This document shows, in pieces, positions 56,574-64,000 of a stretch of 64,000 bases of DNA. The position numbers were made by a program, and so were the translations under genes. Source of the stretch: Streptomyces humidus (GTDB lineage: Bacteria; Actinomycetota; Actinomycetes; Streptomycetales; Streptomycetaceae); the NCBI RefSeq assembly GCF_014649655.1, contig NZ_BMTL01000001.1, positions 372,001 to 436,000 on the forward strand. The letters are read 5' to 3'. Every line of letters begins with the position of its first letter. Within the stretch, counting starts at the first letter, position 1. A model generated the notes under the pieces. It was not told the DNA's origin, made no database searches, and worked only from the letters and a program-made list of their open reading frames with translations.

Positions 56574-57170
56574 ATGGAGCCCGAGCCACTCACCCTCACC
56601 AGCGCCCGCCTCGTCCTGCGCCCCCTCGACCAGCGGGACACCGACGCCGTGTACACCGCCGCCCAGGACCCCGACGTCCAGCGCTGGACCACGATCCCCT
56701 CCCCCTACCTGCACGAGCACGCCCGCAACTTCGTCGAGGTGCTCGCCCCCGAGGGCTGGGCCACCGGCTCCATGTTCACCTTCGGCGTCTTCCTCCCCGA
56801 CGGACCCCTCACCGGCGTCCTCAGCCTCACGATGCGCGCCCTGGGCACGGCCGAGGTCGGCTTCTGGGCCGTCAAGGAACACCGCGGCCACGGCTACACC
56901 ACCGAGGCCGCCCTCACCGCCTCCCGCTGGGCGTTCACCGGCCTCGGCGTCGACCGCGTCGAATGGCGGGCCGAGGTCGGCAACCACGCCTCCCGCACCG
57001 TCGCGGAGAAGGCCGGCTTCACCCTGGAAGGCACCCTGCGCTCCGCCGTCGACAACAAGGGCGTACGACGCGACTGCTGGCTGGCCGCCCTGCTCCCCTC
57101 GGACCTCGGACTGCCCTCCACCACCCCGTATCTCCCCGCGCCCCCGGCCGCAGCCCCGCCCGCGAACTGA
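56574..57170 (+). CDS. GNAT N-acetyltransferase (RimJ/RimL-like)
   Basis: A 198-aa GNAT protein. TSARLVLRPLDQRD opens the fold. The acetyl-CoA pyrophosphate loop is VKEHRGHGYTTEA (near 102-114), and VEWRAEVGNHASRTVAEKAGF (in two parts) is typical of the RimJ/RimL group that acetylates protein N-termini or small molecules. The tail is Pro/Ala-rich. ATG 56574 is favoured over an upstream ATG at 56508 because the fold starts there and a -10 element precedes it. Confidence 0.88.
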   Translation: MEPEPLTLTSARLVLRPLDQRDTDAVYTAAQDPDVQRWTTIPSPYLHEHARNFVEVLAPEGWATGSMFTFGVFLPDGPLTGVLSLTMRALGTAEVGFWAVKEHRGHGYTTEAALTASRWAFTGLGVDRVEWRAEVGNHASRTVAEKAGFTLEGTLRSAVDNKGVRRDCWLAALLPSDLGLPSTTPYLPAPPAAAPPAN

Positions 57171-57207
57171 CGCCCCGGGCCCGCCCCGCACTGTCAGACC
57201 CACCCCC

Positions 57208-57213
57208 TATCGT
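57208..57213 (+). promoter_or_regulatory. -10 element of the YcaQ-like gene, leaderless
   Basis: TATCGT ends 7 nt before ATG 57221 and no ribosome site lies between. Confidence 0.45.
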
Positions 57214-57220
57214 GCGAGCC

Positions 57221-58393
57221 ATGACGACCCCGCGCCCCGCCACCGAGCTCTCCGCAGACGAAGCCCGCCGCATCGCCCTACGGGCACAAGGCTTTCTCGG
57301 CACGCCGGACCGCAAGGCCGGCGTCCGCGGCGTCCTCCGCCACCTCGGCGCGGTCCAGCTCGACACCATCTCGGTCCTGGCCCGTTCCCACGAGCTGATC
57401 CCCTACGCCCGCCTGGGGGCCGTCGGCCGCAAGACCGTCGAGGACGCCTACTGGCAGGACACGCACGCCTTCGAGTACTGGTCCCACGCCGCCTGCATCC
57501 TCCCCATCGAGGAATGGCCCCACTTCGCCTTCCGCCGCCGCGCCTACCGCAACCGCCCGCACTGGAACCACGCACTCCCGGACGGCACGTACGACCAGGT
57601 CGTCAAGCAGCTCCGCACCGAAGGCCCCCTCACCGCCACCGACTTGGGCGGAGCGAAGAAGACCAGCGAATGGTGGGACTGGTCCGGCACCAAGGTCGCC
57701 GTGGAACGCGCACTGATGTACGGCGAGGTGGTCTGCGTCGAACGCCGCGGCTGGAAGCGCGTCTACGACCTCGCCGAACGCGCCGTCCCCGCCGGCCTGC
57801 TGCACGACGAGCTGGACGACTCCGAGTGCCTGCGCCGCCTCGTCCGCCTGGCCGGCCGGTCCCTCGGCGTGGGCACGCGCGCGGACATCGCCGACTACCA
57901 CCGGCTCAAGGGCGAACAGGTCGACGCGGTGATCGCCGACTCCGGCCTGGTCCCGGTAGCCGTCGAAGGCTGGAACAAGCCCGCCTGGGCCGACCCGGCG
58001 GCCCTGGACACACCCCCGCGTGGCCGTCACCGCACCACGCTCCTGTCCCCCTTCGACTCCCTGGTCTGGGAGCGCGCACGCACCGAGCGGATCTTCGGTT
58101 TCACCCACCGCCTGGAGGCCTACGTCCCCAAACCCAAGCGGGTGTACGGCTACTTCGCGATGCCCGTCCTGGCCGGCGGCCGGCTCGTCGGCCGTGTGGA
58201 CCCGGCGCGCGAGGGACGCACCCTGGTCGCCAGGCAGGTCACCCTGGACGGCCCCAAGGCGATCCCGGCGGTGGCACAGGCCCTGCTCGAAGCGGCGACC
58301 TGGGTGGACTGCACGGACGTACGCGTGGAACGCGTGGACGCCCCGGAGCTGCGCGAGCCCCTCAGCCGGGAACTCGCCCGCGCACTCGCCTGA
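57221..58393 (+). CDS. YcaQ/AlkX-like winged-helix DNA glycosylase
   Basis: A 390-aa HTH_42-family protein. Members such as E. coli YcaQ and Streptomyces AlkZ unhook DNA crosslinks. LSADEARRIALRAQGF begins the family; the catalytic loop reads LGAVQLDTISVLARSHEL (near 38-55): QLD in place of the QxQ of AlkZ, and QxD is the YcaQ-type. The C-terminal beta-barrel includes LLSPFDSLVWERARTERIFGF (in two parts near 268-288). Probable role: repair of interstrand or bulky alkyl lesions; might protect against a self-made genotoxin, but no such cluster is seen. The stop lies in a 16-bp tandem duplication. Confidence 0.87.
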   Translation: MTTPRPATELSADEARRIALRAQGFLGTPDRKAGVRGVLRHLGAVQLDTISVLARSHELIPYARLGAVGRKTVEDAYWQDTHAFEYWSHAACILPIEEWPHFAFRRRAYRNRPHWNHALPDGTYDQVVKQLRTEGPLTATDLGGAKKTSEWWDWSGTKVAVERALMYGEVVCVERRGWKRVYDLAERAVPAGLLHDELDDSECLRRLVRLAGRSLGVGTRADIADYHRLKGEQVDAVIADSGLVPVAVEGWNKPAWADPAALDTPPRGRHRTTLLSPFDSLVWERARTERIFGFTHRLEAYVPKPKRVYGYFAMPVLAGGRLVGRVDPAREGRTLVARQVTLDGPKAIPAVAQALLEAATWVDCTDVRVERVDAPELREPLSRELARALA

Positions 58394-58412
58394 CCGCGCA
58401 CTCGCCTGACCG
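58381..58412. repeat. Tandem duplication across the YcaQ-like stop codon
   Basis: cgcactcgcctgaccg exactly twice (58381-58396, 58397-58412). The first copy holds the last codons and the stop TGA. Similar degenerate acctgacc units follow to about 58470. Confidence 0.8.
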
Positions 58413-58546
58413 ACCTGACCGGCTCCACCACGACCTGGACGGCTCCGGGACCACCTGGCCGGCCACCCGGCCGTCGCGTCCGTCGGCCCCTCCGTCCGGC
58501 ACCGGCCGCGCGGACCGCGCAAACCGTGCGGCCCCTCGGGCCAGGG

Positions 58547-59293
58547 TCAGCGGATCTCGAGGATCTTCTCCCGCATCGCGTACACCACGGCCTCCATCCT
58601 GGAGTGCAGCTGCAGCTTCTCCAGGATGTTGCGGACATGGTTCTTCACCGTGTTCTCGGAGATGAACAACTCCTTGGCGATGTCACGGTTGTTCATCCCC
58701 GTCGCCACCAGCTTGAGCACCTCCAGCTCCCGGTCCGTCAGCCGCGGCGCGGGGACGAGTCTGCGCTCGTCGGTCCGCTGGATCATCGACTTGAACTCGG
58801 TGAGCAGCTTCGACGCCATGGAGGGGCTGATCTGCGACTGTCCGTCGGCGACCGCGCGGATCGCGGTGGCGACCTCGTCCGTGGAGATCTCCTTCAGAAG
58901 ATAACCGGTCGCGCCCGCCTTGATCGCCTCGTAGAGGTCGGCCTCCTCATCGCTGATCGTCAGCATGATGATCTTCGCGCTGGGGGCCACCTCCTTGATG
59001 GAGGTGCAGGCTTCGATCCCGCCGCGCTTGGGCATCCGGACGTCCATCAGGACGATGTCGGGAAGCAGGTCGGCCGCCTTGTCCACGGCCTCGGCGCCGT
59101 CACCCGCCTCACCGACGACCTGGATGTCCTCCTCGGCCGCGAGCACGATCTCCAGTCCCCGGCGGAACAGAGCGTGGTCGTCCACGACAAGGACTCTGAT
59201 CGGCTCCTTGCGTGAAGTGCCCCCGTCCGGGCCCATGCCGACGACGCCGTCGTCGGCATCGTCGTCCCGCATCGGTCCGAAGCTGTCCGCCAT
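58547..59293 (-). CDS. NarL/LuxR-type orphan response regulator
   Basis: A 248-aa regulator. Receiver domain residues about 32-150 with acidic pocket VVDDH and phosphoacceptor Asp84 in VLMDVRMP; Thr in LTISDEE, Lys in YLLKEIS. HTH near 180-245 (LTDRELEVLKLVATGMNNRDIA, in two parts). An Asp/Gly-rich N-terminal extension of 30 residues precedes the receiver. GGAGG lies four bases before ATG 59293. No histidine kinase is encoded next to it, so it is an orphan; it lies by hpf in Streptomyces generally. Confidence 0.93.
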   Translation of the reverse strand: MADSFGPMRDDDADDGVVGMGPDGGTSRKEPIRVLVVDDHALFRRGLEIVLAAEEDIQVVGEAGDGAEAVDKAADLLPDIVLMDVRMPKRGGIEACTSIKEVAPSAKIIMLTISDEEADLYEAIKAGATGYLLKEISTDEVATAIRAVADGQSQISPSMASKLLTEFKSMIQRTDERRLVPAPRLTDRELEVLKLVATGMNNRDIAKELFISENTVKNHVRNILEKLQLHSRMEAVVYAMREKILEIR

Positions 59294-59479
59294 CGTTCCT
59301 CCCCCTGAAGGCTGTGGCCGTGGTCCTGAGCCATCGCCAACCCAAGGCAACGACCCACCGGTTGAGCCGCCCTGCCATGATTCCATGCCCGGACGACAAC
59401 GCGGCGACAGAGCGAGGCCCAGGGGGTCGCGCACAGGTGCCCCTGGGGGCGCACACGCGCTCCAGGGGCACACCGCTCA

Positions 59480-59523
59480 GCTGTCACGGGCAGGGTCAGC
59501 CGCTGTCACCGGCAGGGTCAGCC
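59480..59523. repeat. Tandem duplication across the hpf stop codon
   Basis: Two 22-bp copies (gctgtcacgggcagggtcag and gctgtcaccggcagggtcag plus cc). The copy at 59502-59523 carries the hpf stop TCA/TGA at 59518-59520. 21/22 identity. Confidence 0.85.
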
Positions 59524-60210
59524 GCCCAGCGTTCCGCCCGCTTCGGGTGAGTGCGCCTGAGCCACCATCGGGTCGGTGTCGAGGTAGATCACGCCGTAGT
59601 CGTAGGCGTGGCGCCGGTAGACGACACTGGGCTGCTTCGTCTCGGAGTCGACGAACAGGTAGAAGTCGTGTCCGACCAGTTCCATCTCGTAGAGGGCCTG
59701 GTCGAGCGTCATCGGAGCGGCCACGTGGGTCTTCTCGCGCACCACGAGGGGGCCGTCGCCCTGCACCTCGAGGGAGCCGATCTTCTTCGTCGGCACGCTG
59801 TTCGACTCGCCGGCGGACACGGGCTGCCCGTCGCCGTTGAGCGTCGCCACGCCCGGGACGTGGTCGGGGACCTCAGCCGCGGACAGCCTGCGGGAACCGC
59901 GACGCGTGTATCGCTTGTCGTGCTGCTTGCGCAGCTGGGCGTCCAGCTTCTCCGCCGCCAGGTCGAGTGCCGCGTACGCGTCGCTGGCCGACGCCTCCGC
60001 CCGGATCACAGGGCCGCGGGAGCGGAGCGTGATCTCCACTCGGTCGCACCGGTCGGCTTGTCGAGGGTTGGGCTCCTTGGACACCTCGACGTCGAGGCTG
60101 ATCACCTTGCCGTCGAGCTTCTGGATCTTCTCCAGGTTCAGCTTCTCGGCCACGTGCTTGCGGAACCGCTCGGGCACCTCGGTCTTGCGGCCCTTGACGA
60201 CGATGTCCAC
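59518..60210 (-). CDS. hpf: Ribosome hibernation promoting factor, long form
   Basis: A 230-aa long HPF. The N-terminal domain (1-110: VDIVVKGRKTEVPERFR, LDGKVISLDVEV) binds the decoding centre. A linker (110-170) and a C-terminal dimerisation domain (about 175-225: APMTLDQALYEMELVGHDF, YDYGVIYLD) join two 70S into inactive 100S ribosomes in stress or dormancy. GTG 60210 has GGAG eight bases upstream; longer in-frame openings run through hairpin DNA. In actinobacteria it is also called MPY/HPF and matters in stationary phase and low zinc. Confidence 0.95.
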   Translation of the reverse strand: MDIVVKGRKTEVPERFRKHVAEKLNLEKIQKLDGKVISLDVEVSKEPNPRQADRCDRVEITLRSRGPVIRAEASASDAYAALDLAAEKLDAQLRKQHDKRYTRRGSRRLSAAEVPDHVPGVATLNGDGQPVSAGESNSVPTKKIGSLEVQGDGPLVVREKTHVAAPMTLDQALYEMELVGHDFYLFVDSETKQPSVVYRRHAYDYGVIYLDTDPMVAQAHSPEAGGTLGG

Positions 60211-60524
60211 GCAGAACTCCGTTCCCGGATCACTCCGCCTCACAGGCGGAGCGTCTCCCTTTTGCACCAGGATCCGGTGAGTACCGGAACCTCCGACTTG
60301 GTGACTTCCACCTCCTCCTCCCCCATGGGCGAGATCTACACCCCAGGTGCTGCAGAGATTACGAAAACCCGCAGCACGGCATTCGGATTTGAGAGGTCTG
60401 GCCTGCGGCTTTCCCTCACAACCGAACATATCTCGCCCGGACGGATGTCGTCACCCTCTACTGCGGCGTACCTCCGTTCAGGTGAATTGACTCTCTCATT
60501 ACCTGCAACGACGCACGTTCTCCA
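60211..60524. other. Leader and promoter region of hpf
   Basis: 314 bp between hpf and the comF stop. It is more AT-rich than the surroundings (for example 60350-60440, 60485-60545), as expected for promoter DNA. The leader holds one hairpin near the start codon. I recognise no tRNA, riboswitch or second gene. Confidence 0.55.
60233..60251 (-). promoter_or_regulatory. Leader hairpin of hpf
   Basis: ctccgcc/ggcggag (7 bp, 5-nt loop) lies 23 bp upstream of the GTG start, just outside the ribosome site. Could affect translation under stress. Confidence 0.35.
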
Positions 60525-61598
60525 TCAGTTCCGGTTTATTTCGAATGAGTCCGGCGATGCCGCGACCACGGCAGCGCACAGCACGTCACCCGGACGGCCC
60601 GGACCCGACACGCCCGGCGGGGGGCCAGACGGGGCGCCGCCCCGGCCTCCCTCCTTCGCTCCGGACGGCTTCACCTTTCTGCCTTCCCGAGTCGCACCCC
60701 CGTACACGGCCCCGACGCCACCACCACACATCCCGCCCTCCGCCTCCCCGCCCTGCTCCCCGATGTCCGCCTCCCCGGCGTACCTCACGCCCCCCGTACC
60801 CGCGCCGCCGCCGTCCATCCGCCCCGCCCTCGCCCCCGCTCTTCTCCCCGCCCCTGTCTGCGCCCCTCTCCCCGCTCCCGTCTCCGCCCTCGTCCCCGCT
60901 TCTGTCGCCGCCCGCACCGCGCGAGCCGCCTCCGCCAGCGAAGCACCCGTCGTGACCAGGTCGTCCACGAGGACCACCGCAGCACCGCACAGCACCCGCA
61001 CGCCCCCCGGCACGACGGTCAGCGCGCCCACCAGATTGTCCAGCCGCTCCCGGGAGCCCAGCCCCGCCTGGTCGGCCACCGGGCGTCGCTGCCGGAGCAC
61101 CGCGGCCACCCGCACCGGCACCCCGGCCCGCCGCAACTCCCCGGCCGCAGCCAGCGCGATACGCCGCGCCGGATCATGACCACGGGCCCGGACGGCGGCA
61201 CGGGCGGAGGGGACGGGGACGAGGAGGACACCGCGGGGGTACCGGGGGCCCACCCCCTCCCCCTCCCCCAACCCCTCCGCCCCCGCCTCCCGCAGCCCCG
61301 CCCGCACTGCTCCCGCCAGCGCCGCTCCCAGAGGGCGCGTGAGCGCCAGCGCGCCGCGTTCCTTGTGGGCCAGCAGCACTGCCCGTACCTCGTCCGCGTA
61401 GTGGGCCGCCGCGTGCACGGCGGGCAGCCCGGGCGGCTCGAGCAGGGGCCGCACCCGGAACGGCGCGGCGCCGCCCAGTGCCGTACGGCACTGCGGGCAG
61501 AGCACCGTCCGTGCGCTTCCGCAGCCTCCGCATTCGGCGGGCAGCACCAGGCCGGCCAGCTCCTGCCACCACCTGCGAACGCCTTCCACGTGGATCAC
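60525..61598 (-). CDS. comF: ComF-family phosphoribosyltransferase-like protein
   Basis: A 357-aa ComF protein. N-terminal zinc ribbon CGGCGSARTVLCPQC (near 23-37), then a PRTase fold with the PRPP loop VVLVDDLVTTGAS near 210. After the helix that follows, about 95 residues of Gly/Arg/Ala-rich low complexity (about 235-335) are inserted before the last strand (DVLCAAVVAA). Typical ComF is about 220-250 aa. A second short insert lies near 108-120 (EGLGEGEGVGPRYPRG). ComF has a role in DNA uptake in other bacteria; no role is proven in Streptomyces. The start ATG 61598 follows GGAAGG or similar at seven bases. Confidence 0.87.
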   Translation of the reverse strand: MIHVEGVRRWWQELAGLVLPAECGGCGSARTVLCPQCRTALGGAAPFRVRPLLEPPGLPAVHAAAHYADEVRAVLLAHKERGALALTRPLGAALAGAVRAGLREAGAEGLGEGEGVGPRYPRGVLLVPVPSARAAVRARGHDPARRIALAAAGELRRAGVPVRVAAVLRQRRPVADQAGLGSRERLDNLVGALTVVPGGVRVLCGAAVVLVDDLVTTGASLAEAARAVRAATEAGTRAETGAGRGAQTGAGRRAGARAGRMDGGGAGTGGVRYAGEADIGEQGGEAEGGMCGGGVGAVYGGATREGRKVKPSGAKEGGRGGAPSGPPPGVSGPGRPGDVLCAAVVAASPDSFEINRN

Positions 61599-62048
61599 TG
61601 TGCCAGTGCCGGAGGGGGCTCACCAGCCCTGTGGAAAACGCCCTGTGGAAAACGCCGGGGGCGGTCTGTCGACAACCTGAACGCAGACATGGGCAAGGGA
61701 TCAAGGAGTGAACGCCGACATCTGCAGAGGACCAAGAAGTGATCGCAGGCGTGGGCAGGGACCGGGAAGGCGGTCGCAGCCGATCGGACGGACGATCGAG
61801 TCAGGCGGAAATCGCAAAGGAGGCAAGGACTTCCCCCTTCACGGAAGCGGACTGCGGACTGCGGACTGCGGACTACGGACGCGGACCACCGACTGCGCAC
61901 GACGGCAAGGCCCGCCCGGGGCCAGCCCCACTCACGCCCTCCGTACCAGGGACCGGGAACCAGGAACCGGAAACCGCGCGCCCGCCCCGCCGCGGACGAG
62001 CAACCACGTCCCCCGGCCCCGGGAAACCCCGACCGCCCGGGAAAGAGT
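61599..62048. other. Gap between comF and lpqB
   Basis: 450 bp. It begins with a 14-bp direct repeat (ctgtggaaaacgcc at about 61629 and 61643). Further on is a ctgcggact array (61850-61880) and aaccggga-type repeats (61945-61975). No credible gene on either strand. It includes the comF promoter and the lpqB 3' end. Confidence 0.55.
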
Positions 62049-63890
62049 TCACCCCGGGTAGAAAGCGACCGACGCGGTCTCCTTCAGCGTGCGCCATCCG
62101 CTCCCGCCGGGCAGCCACAGCAGCCCGTCCTTGGAGGTCGCGAACAGCGGGATGTCGCCGTCCTCGGACGCGGCGATGCTCCTGACCTCCGTGAGACCCG
62201 GAAGCGTTCCCGCCTCGGGGAACGAGCCGTCGCACTGCACGTACTGGACCTGTTCCACGCCGCCGGCCTCCCGGCCGACCACCACGAGCCGACTGTCCCC
62301 GGCCCACGACATGGCCGTGACCTTCTCCAACTCCGGTGTCGCGGAACGTAGTTCCTGGACCGACATGGCCGGTTGCGTCCCGTCGCCCACGCCTCGTTCG
62401 ATCCGCCCGATGAGGAGGGACTGCTTGCCGCCCTTGTCCACGACGAGCGCGATGCGCACCCCGTCCGCCGCCACGCGCACGGCGTTGATCCGGCCGTCCA
62501 GGCCCGGGGTGAGCACCTTCAGTGGTTCACCGCCGCCCTTCTCCAGCAGGAGCAGCCGCGGGGCGGCGGGATCGCGGTCGGCGACCCACAGGTTGCCGTG
62601 GGCGTCCCAGCTGGGAGTGGTGAGCCGGTCGGTCTCCGTCTTGCCCTTGCTCTCCAGGACGGGGGTGCCGAGGGAGTTGCCGGACAGGGTTGAGGCGACG
62701 TAGAGCGTCCTGCCGTCGAGGGCGACTCCGGCCGCGCTGTGCTCGTCGTGGGCCACGGCCACCGAGCGCAGCGCCTTGGCGCCCTCGCCGAACGCTCCGG
62801 GCACGGGTTCGGCCTTGGTGTCGCCGCTGCCGCTGGCCATCCGTACGAGGCGGTGCTGGCCGTCGATGAAGTAGAGGTAGCCGGGGCTGCTCTGCGAGCC
62901 GCGGGCGGCGACGGCGGCGGCTCGTTCCTCGTTGACGGAGCACAGCTGGGTTCCGCCCGCGCGCAGCGCGATCTCGTCGACGGTGGGGGTCAGGCTCTGC
63001 AGGGAGAACAGCAGCTGGGCCGCCATCTCTTCGCACTTGTCCTGTCCGATGTGGGCCGCCTTGTCGTTGAGCGGCACGGTGACCTTGTTCTGGTCGTCGG
63101 GCGTCAGCGCGTCCACGCCCTTGGGGAGGGCGGTGCCGGTGGGGAAGCTGGATCTGACGACGGGGCGGAGCCAGCTGGTGGGTCCGGTGAGCACGGAGCG
63201 CACCATCTGCGTCATGGGGTCGACCCGCTCGCGTACGTAGACGGGGTCGGCGACGGCCATGGGCTGTCCGGAGGCGTCCGCCCGGGTGTTGGAGGCGAAG
63301 TAGTACTTGTTGACGGCGACGTAGTTGCGCTGGAAGTCGGACTTGCCCATGACGACGCCTGCGGGGAGCACGTCGATGCGCCACTGGCCGGTCTTCTTGT
63401 CGCGGGTGAGGTGGACCGGCTGGCCGTAGCCGCCCGAGGCGGGCGCGTACGACTGCTGGGCGTCCACGGTGGCGACCCTGGTGCCGGTGAGGACGAACGA
63501 GAAGTCGTCGCCGCCCTCCCTGCTCCCGGCGGGGTCGGCCTCGGTGGCCGGTCCGTCCGCGAGGACCGTGGTGGACCGTTCGGGCTCCCACGCGCGGGCC
63601 GCCCGGTCGGTCAGGTACTGCCGGGCGGTGGAGTAGCCGGGGTCGTCGCTGGTGAGCGCCTCCAGGAAGCCCTGGACGATCTCGGCGGGCGGTGCGTCGT
63701 CCCTGGGTGGCATCGCGAACACCCGTACCTGGGTGTCCTGGCGGGGGGTGGACTCGACGTTGCGCAGGTCCCCGCTGTCCGGCATCGAGGCGCATCCCGC
63801 CAGCAGGACGACACCGCAGACGGCGTACGCCATCGTGCGCCGCGGCGTGCGGCCGGCCCAGGTGCCCCCCTCGCGCTGTTCAGCGCCCAC
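62049..63890 (-). CDS. lpqB: Lipoprotein LpqB
   Basis: A 613-aa lipoprotein with lipobox VVLLAGCASMP (Cys33). Then a GerMN-like domain (about 170-310: YVRERVDPMTQMVRS) and a C-terminal beta-propeller-like region (about 330-600). LpqB works with the sensor kinase MtrB, encoded immediately upstream, and tunes MtrA signalling, which controls growth and cell division. GTG 63890 has AGGAGG eight bases upstream and overlaps the mtrB end by 11 bp. Same strand, coupled. Confidence 0.94.
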   Translation of the reverse strand: MGAEQREGGTWAGRTPRRTMAYAVCGVVLLAGCASMPDSGDLRNVESTPRQDTQVRVFAMPPRDDAPPAEIVQGFLEALTSDDPGYSTARQYLTDRAARAWEPERSTTVLADGPATEADPAGSREGGDDFSFVLTGTRVATVDAQQSYAPASGGYGQPVHLTRDKKTGQWRIDVLPAGVVMGKSDFQRNYVAVNKYYFASNTRADASGQPMAVADPVYVRERVDPMTQMVRSVLTGPTSWLRPVVRSSFPTGTALPKGVDALTPDDQNKVTVPLNDKAAHIGQDKCEEMAAQLLFSLQSLTPTVDEIALRAGGTQLCSVNEERAAAVAARGSQSSPGYLYFIDGQHRLVRMASGSGDTKAEPVPGAFGEGAKALRSVAVAHDEHSAAGVALDGRTLYVASTLSGNSLGTPVLESKGKTETDRLTTPSWDAHGNLWVADRDPAAPRLLLLEKGGGEPLKVLTPGLDGRINAVRVAADGVRIALVVDKGGKQSLLIGRIERGVGDGTQPAMSVQELRSATPELEKVTAMSWAGDSRLVVVGREAGGVEQVQYVQCDGSFPEAGTLPGLTEVRSIAASEDGDIPLFATSKDGLLWLPGGSGWRTLKETASVAFYPG

Positions 63891-64000
63891 GACGTGCCTC
63901 CTGTTGCTCGTCCGCGCCCTCGGCACCGGCATGGGACAGGTCCGGGTTCCCCCTGGACGCCGTGTGTGCGGCGTCGTCCACGGGGCCCAGGTTGCCTGCG
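63880..64000 (-). CDS. mtrB: MtrB sensor kinase, C-terminal tail (partial)
   Basis: The last 39 codons of a gene that enters from the right edge. The tail is hydrophilic, Ala/Asp/Glu-rich (NLGPVDDAAH, GADEQQEARRGR) and ends in TGA that overlaps lpqB. Too short to show domains; the name follows from the mtrA-mtrB-lpqB order that is fixed in actinobacteria. The AGGAGG for lpqB is within it. Confidence 0.75.
   Translation of the reverse strand, partial: AGNLGPVDDAAHTASRGNPDLSHAGAEGADEQQEARRGR

Noticed and set aside
61629..61656. Two tgtggaaaa repeats resembling DnaA boxes
   Set aside because: They deviate from the Streptomyces consensus TTGTCCACA, and two copies without dnaA/dnaN nearby do not make an origin.
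61176..61742. A plus-strand gene ending in MGKGSRSERRHLQRTKK
   Set aside because: It is antisense to comF for most of its length, with no ribosome site and no recognisable fold.

Overview
The window is a high-GC actinobacterial chromosome segment that reads as Streptomyces. The evidence is gene content and order: matAB, ssrA/smpB, ftsEX, prfB, pkaB/pkaA, a giant NAD-glutamate dehydrogenase, secA, hpf, comF, lpqB and mtrB. Third positions are strongly GC-biased and GTG/TTG starts are frequent. From memory the order matches the S. coelicolor SCO2958-SCO3012 region; no search was run. It is mostly conserved core chromosome with accessory cell-surface genes set into it. I see no prophage, IS element, CRISPR array or tRNA gene.

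Layout. 0.2-2.9 kb: nitrate genes (nnaR-like regulator, narK-like transporter). 3.1-4.7 kb: secreted metallophosphatase. 4.9-10.0 kb: matB-matA aggregation-polysaccharide operon plus a one-pass membrane protein. 10.6-14.7 kb: ribosome rescue (tmRNA, SmpB), an S41 protease and FtsE/FtsX. 14.9-17.5 kb: a zinc-ribbon membrane microprotein, a repetitive LAETG-anchored wall protein and release factor 2. 17.7-24.9 kb: Ser/Thr kinases PkaB and PkaA beside a divergent FHA protein built like the type VII motor EssC/EccC but with an altered P-loop. 25.0-28.6 kb: sugar ABC importer lacking its own ATPase. 28.8-45.1 kb: glycopolymer region with three GT2-TagF fusion paralogues, membrane glycosyltransferases, Ohr/OhrR, a TetR regulator and a TagG/TagH-type exporter. 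45.3-64.0 kb: gdhB, small conserved genes, secA, an acetyltransferase, a YcaQ-like protein, an orphan response regulator, hpf, comF, lpqB and the 3' end of mtrB.

How it fits together. The common theme is the cell envelope: PNAG-like polymer (MatAB), wall teichoic or PDP-like polymers (TagF paralogues, TagGH), sortase-anchored protein, FtsEX, SecA and LpqB/MtrB. Translation quality control (ssrA, smpB, prfB, hpf) and phospho-signalling (PkaA/B, FHA protein, response regulator) run through it.

The best candidates for new biology are the PkaB-PkaA-FHA/EssC-like group, the three TagF-like fusions (one with the catalytic histidine replaced), paired 30-bp operators controlling the TagGH exporter, a palindromic element inserted in frame in a glycosyltransferase, and stop-codon regions copied as short tandem repeats at three genes.
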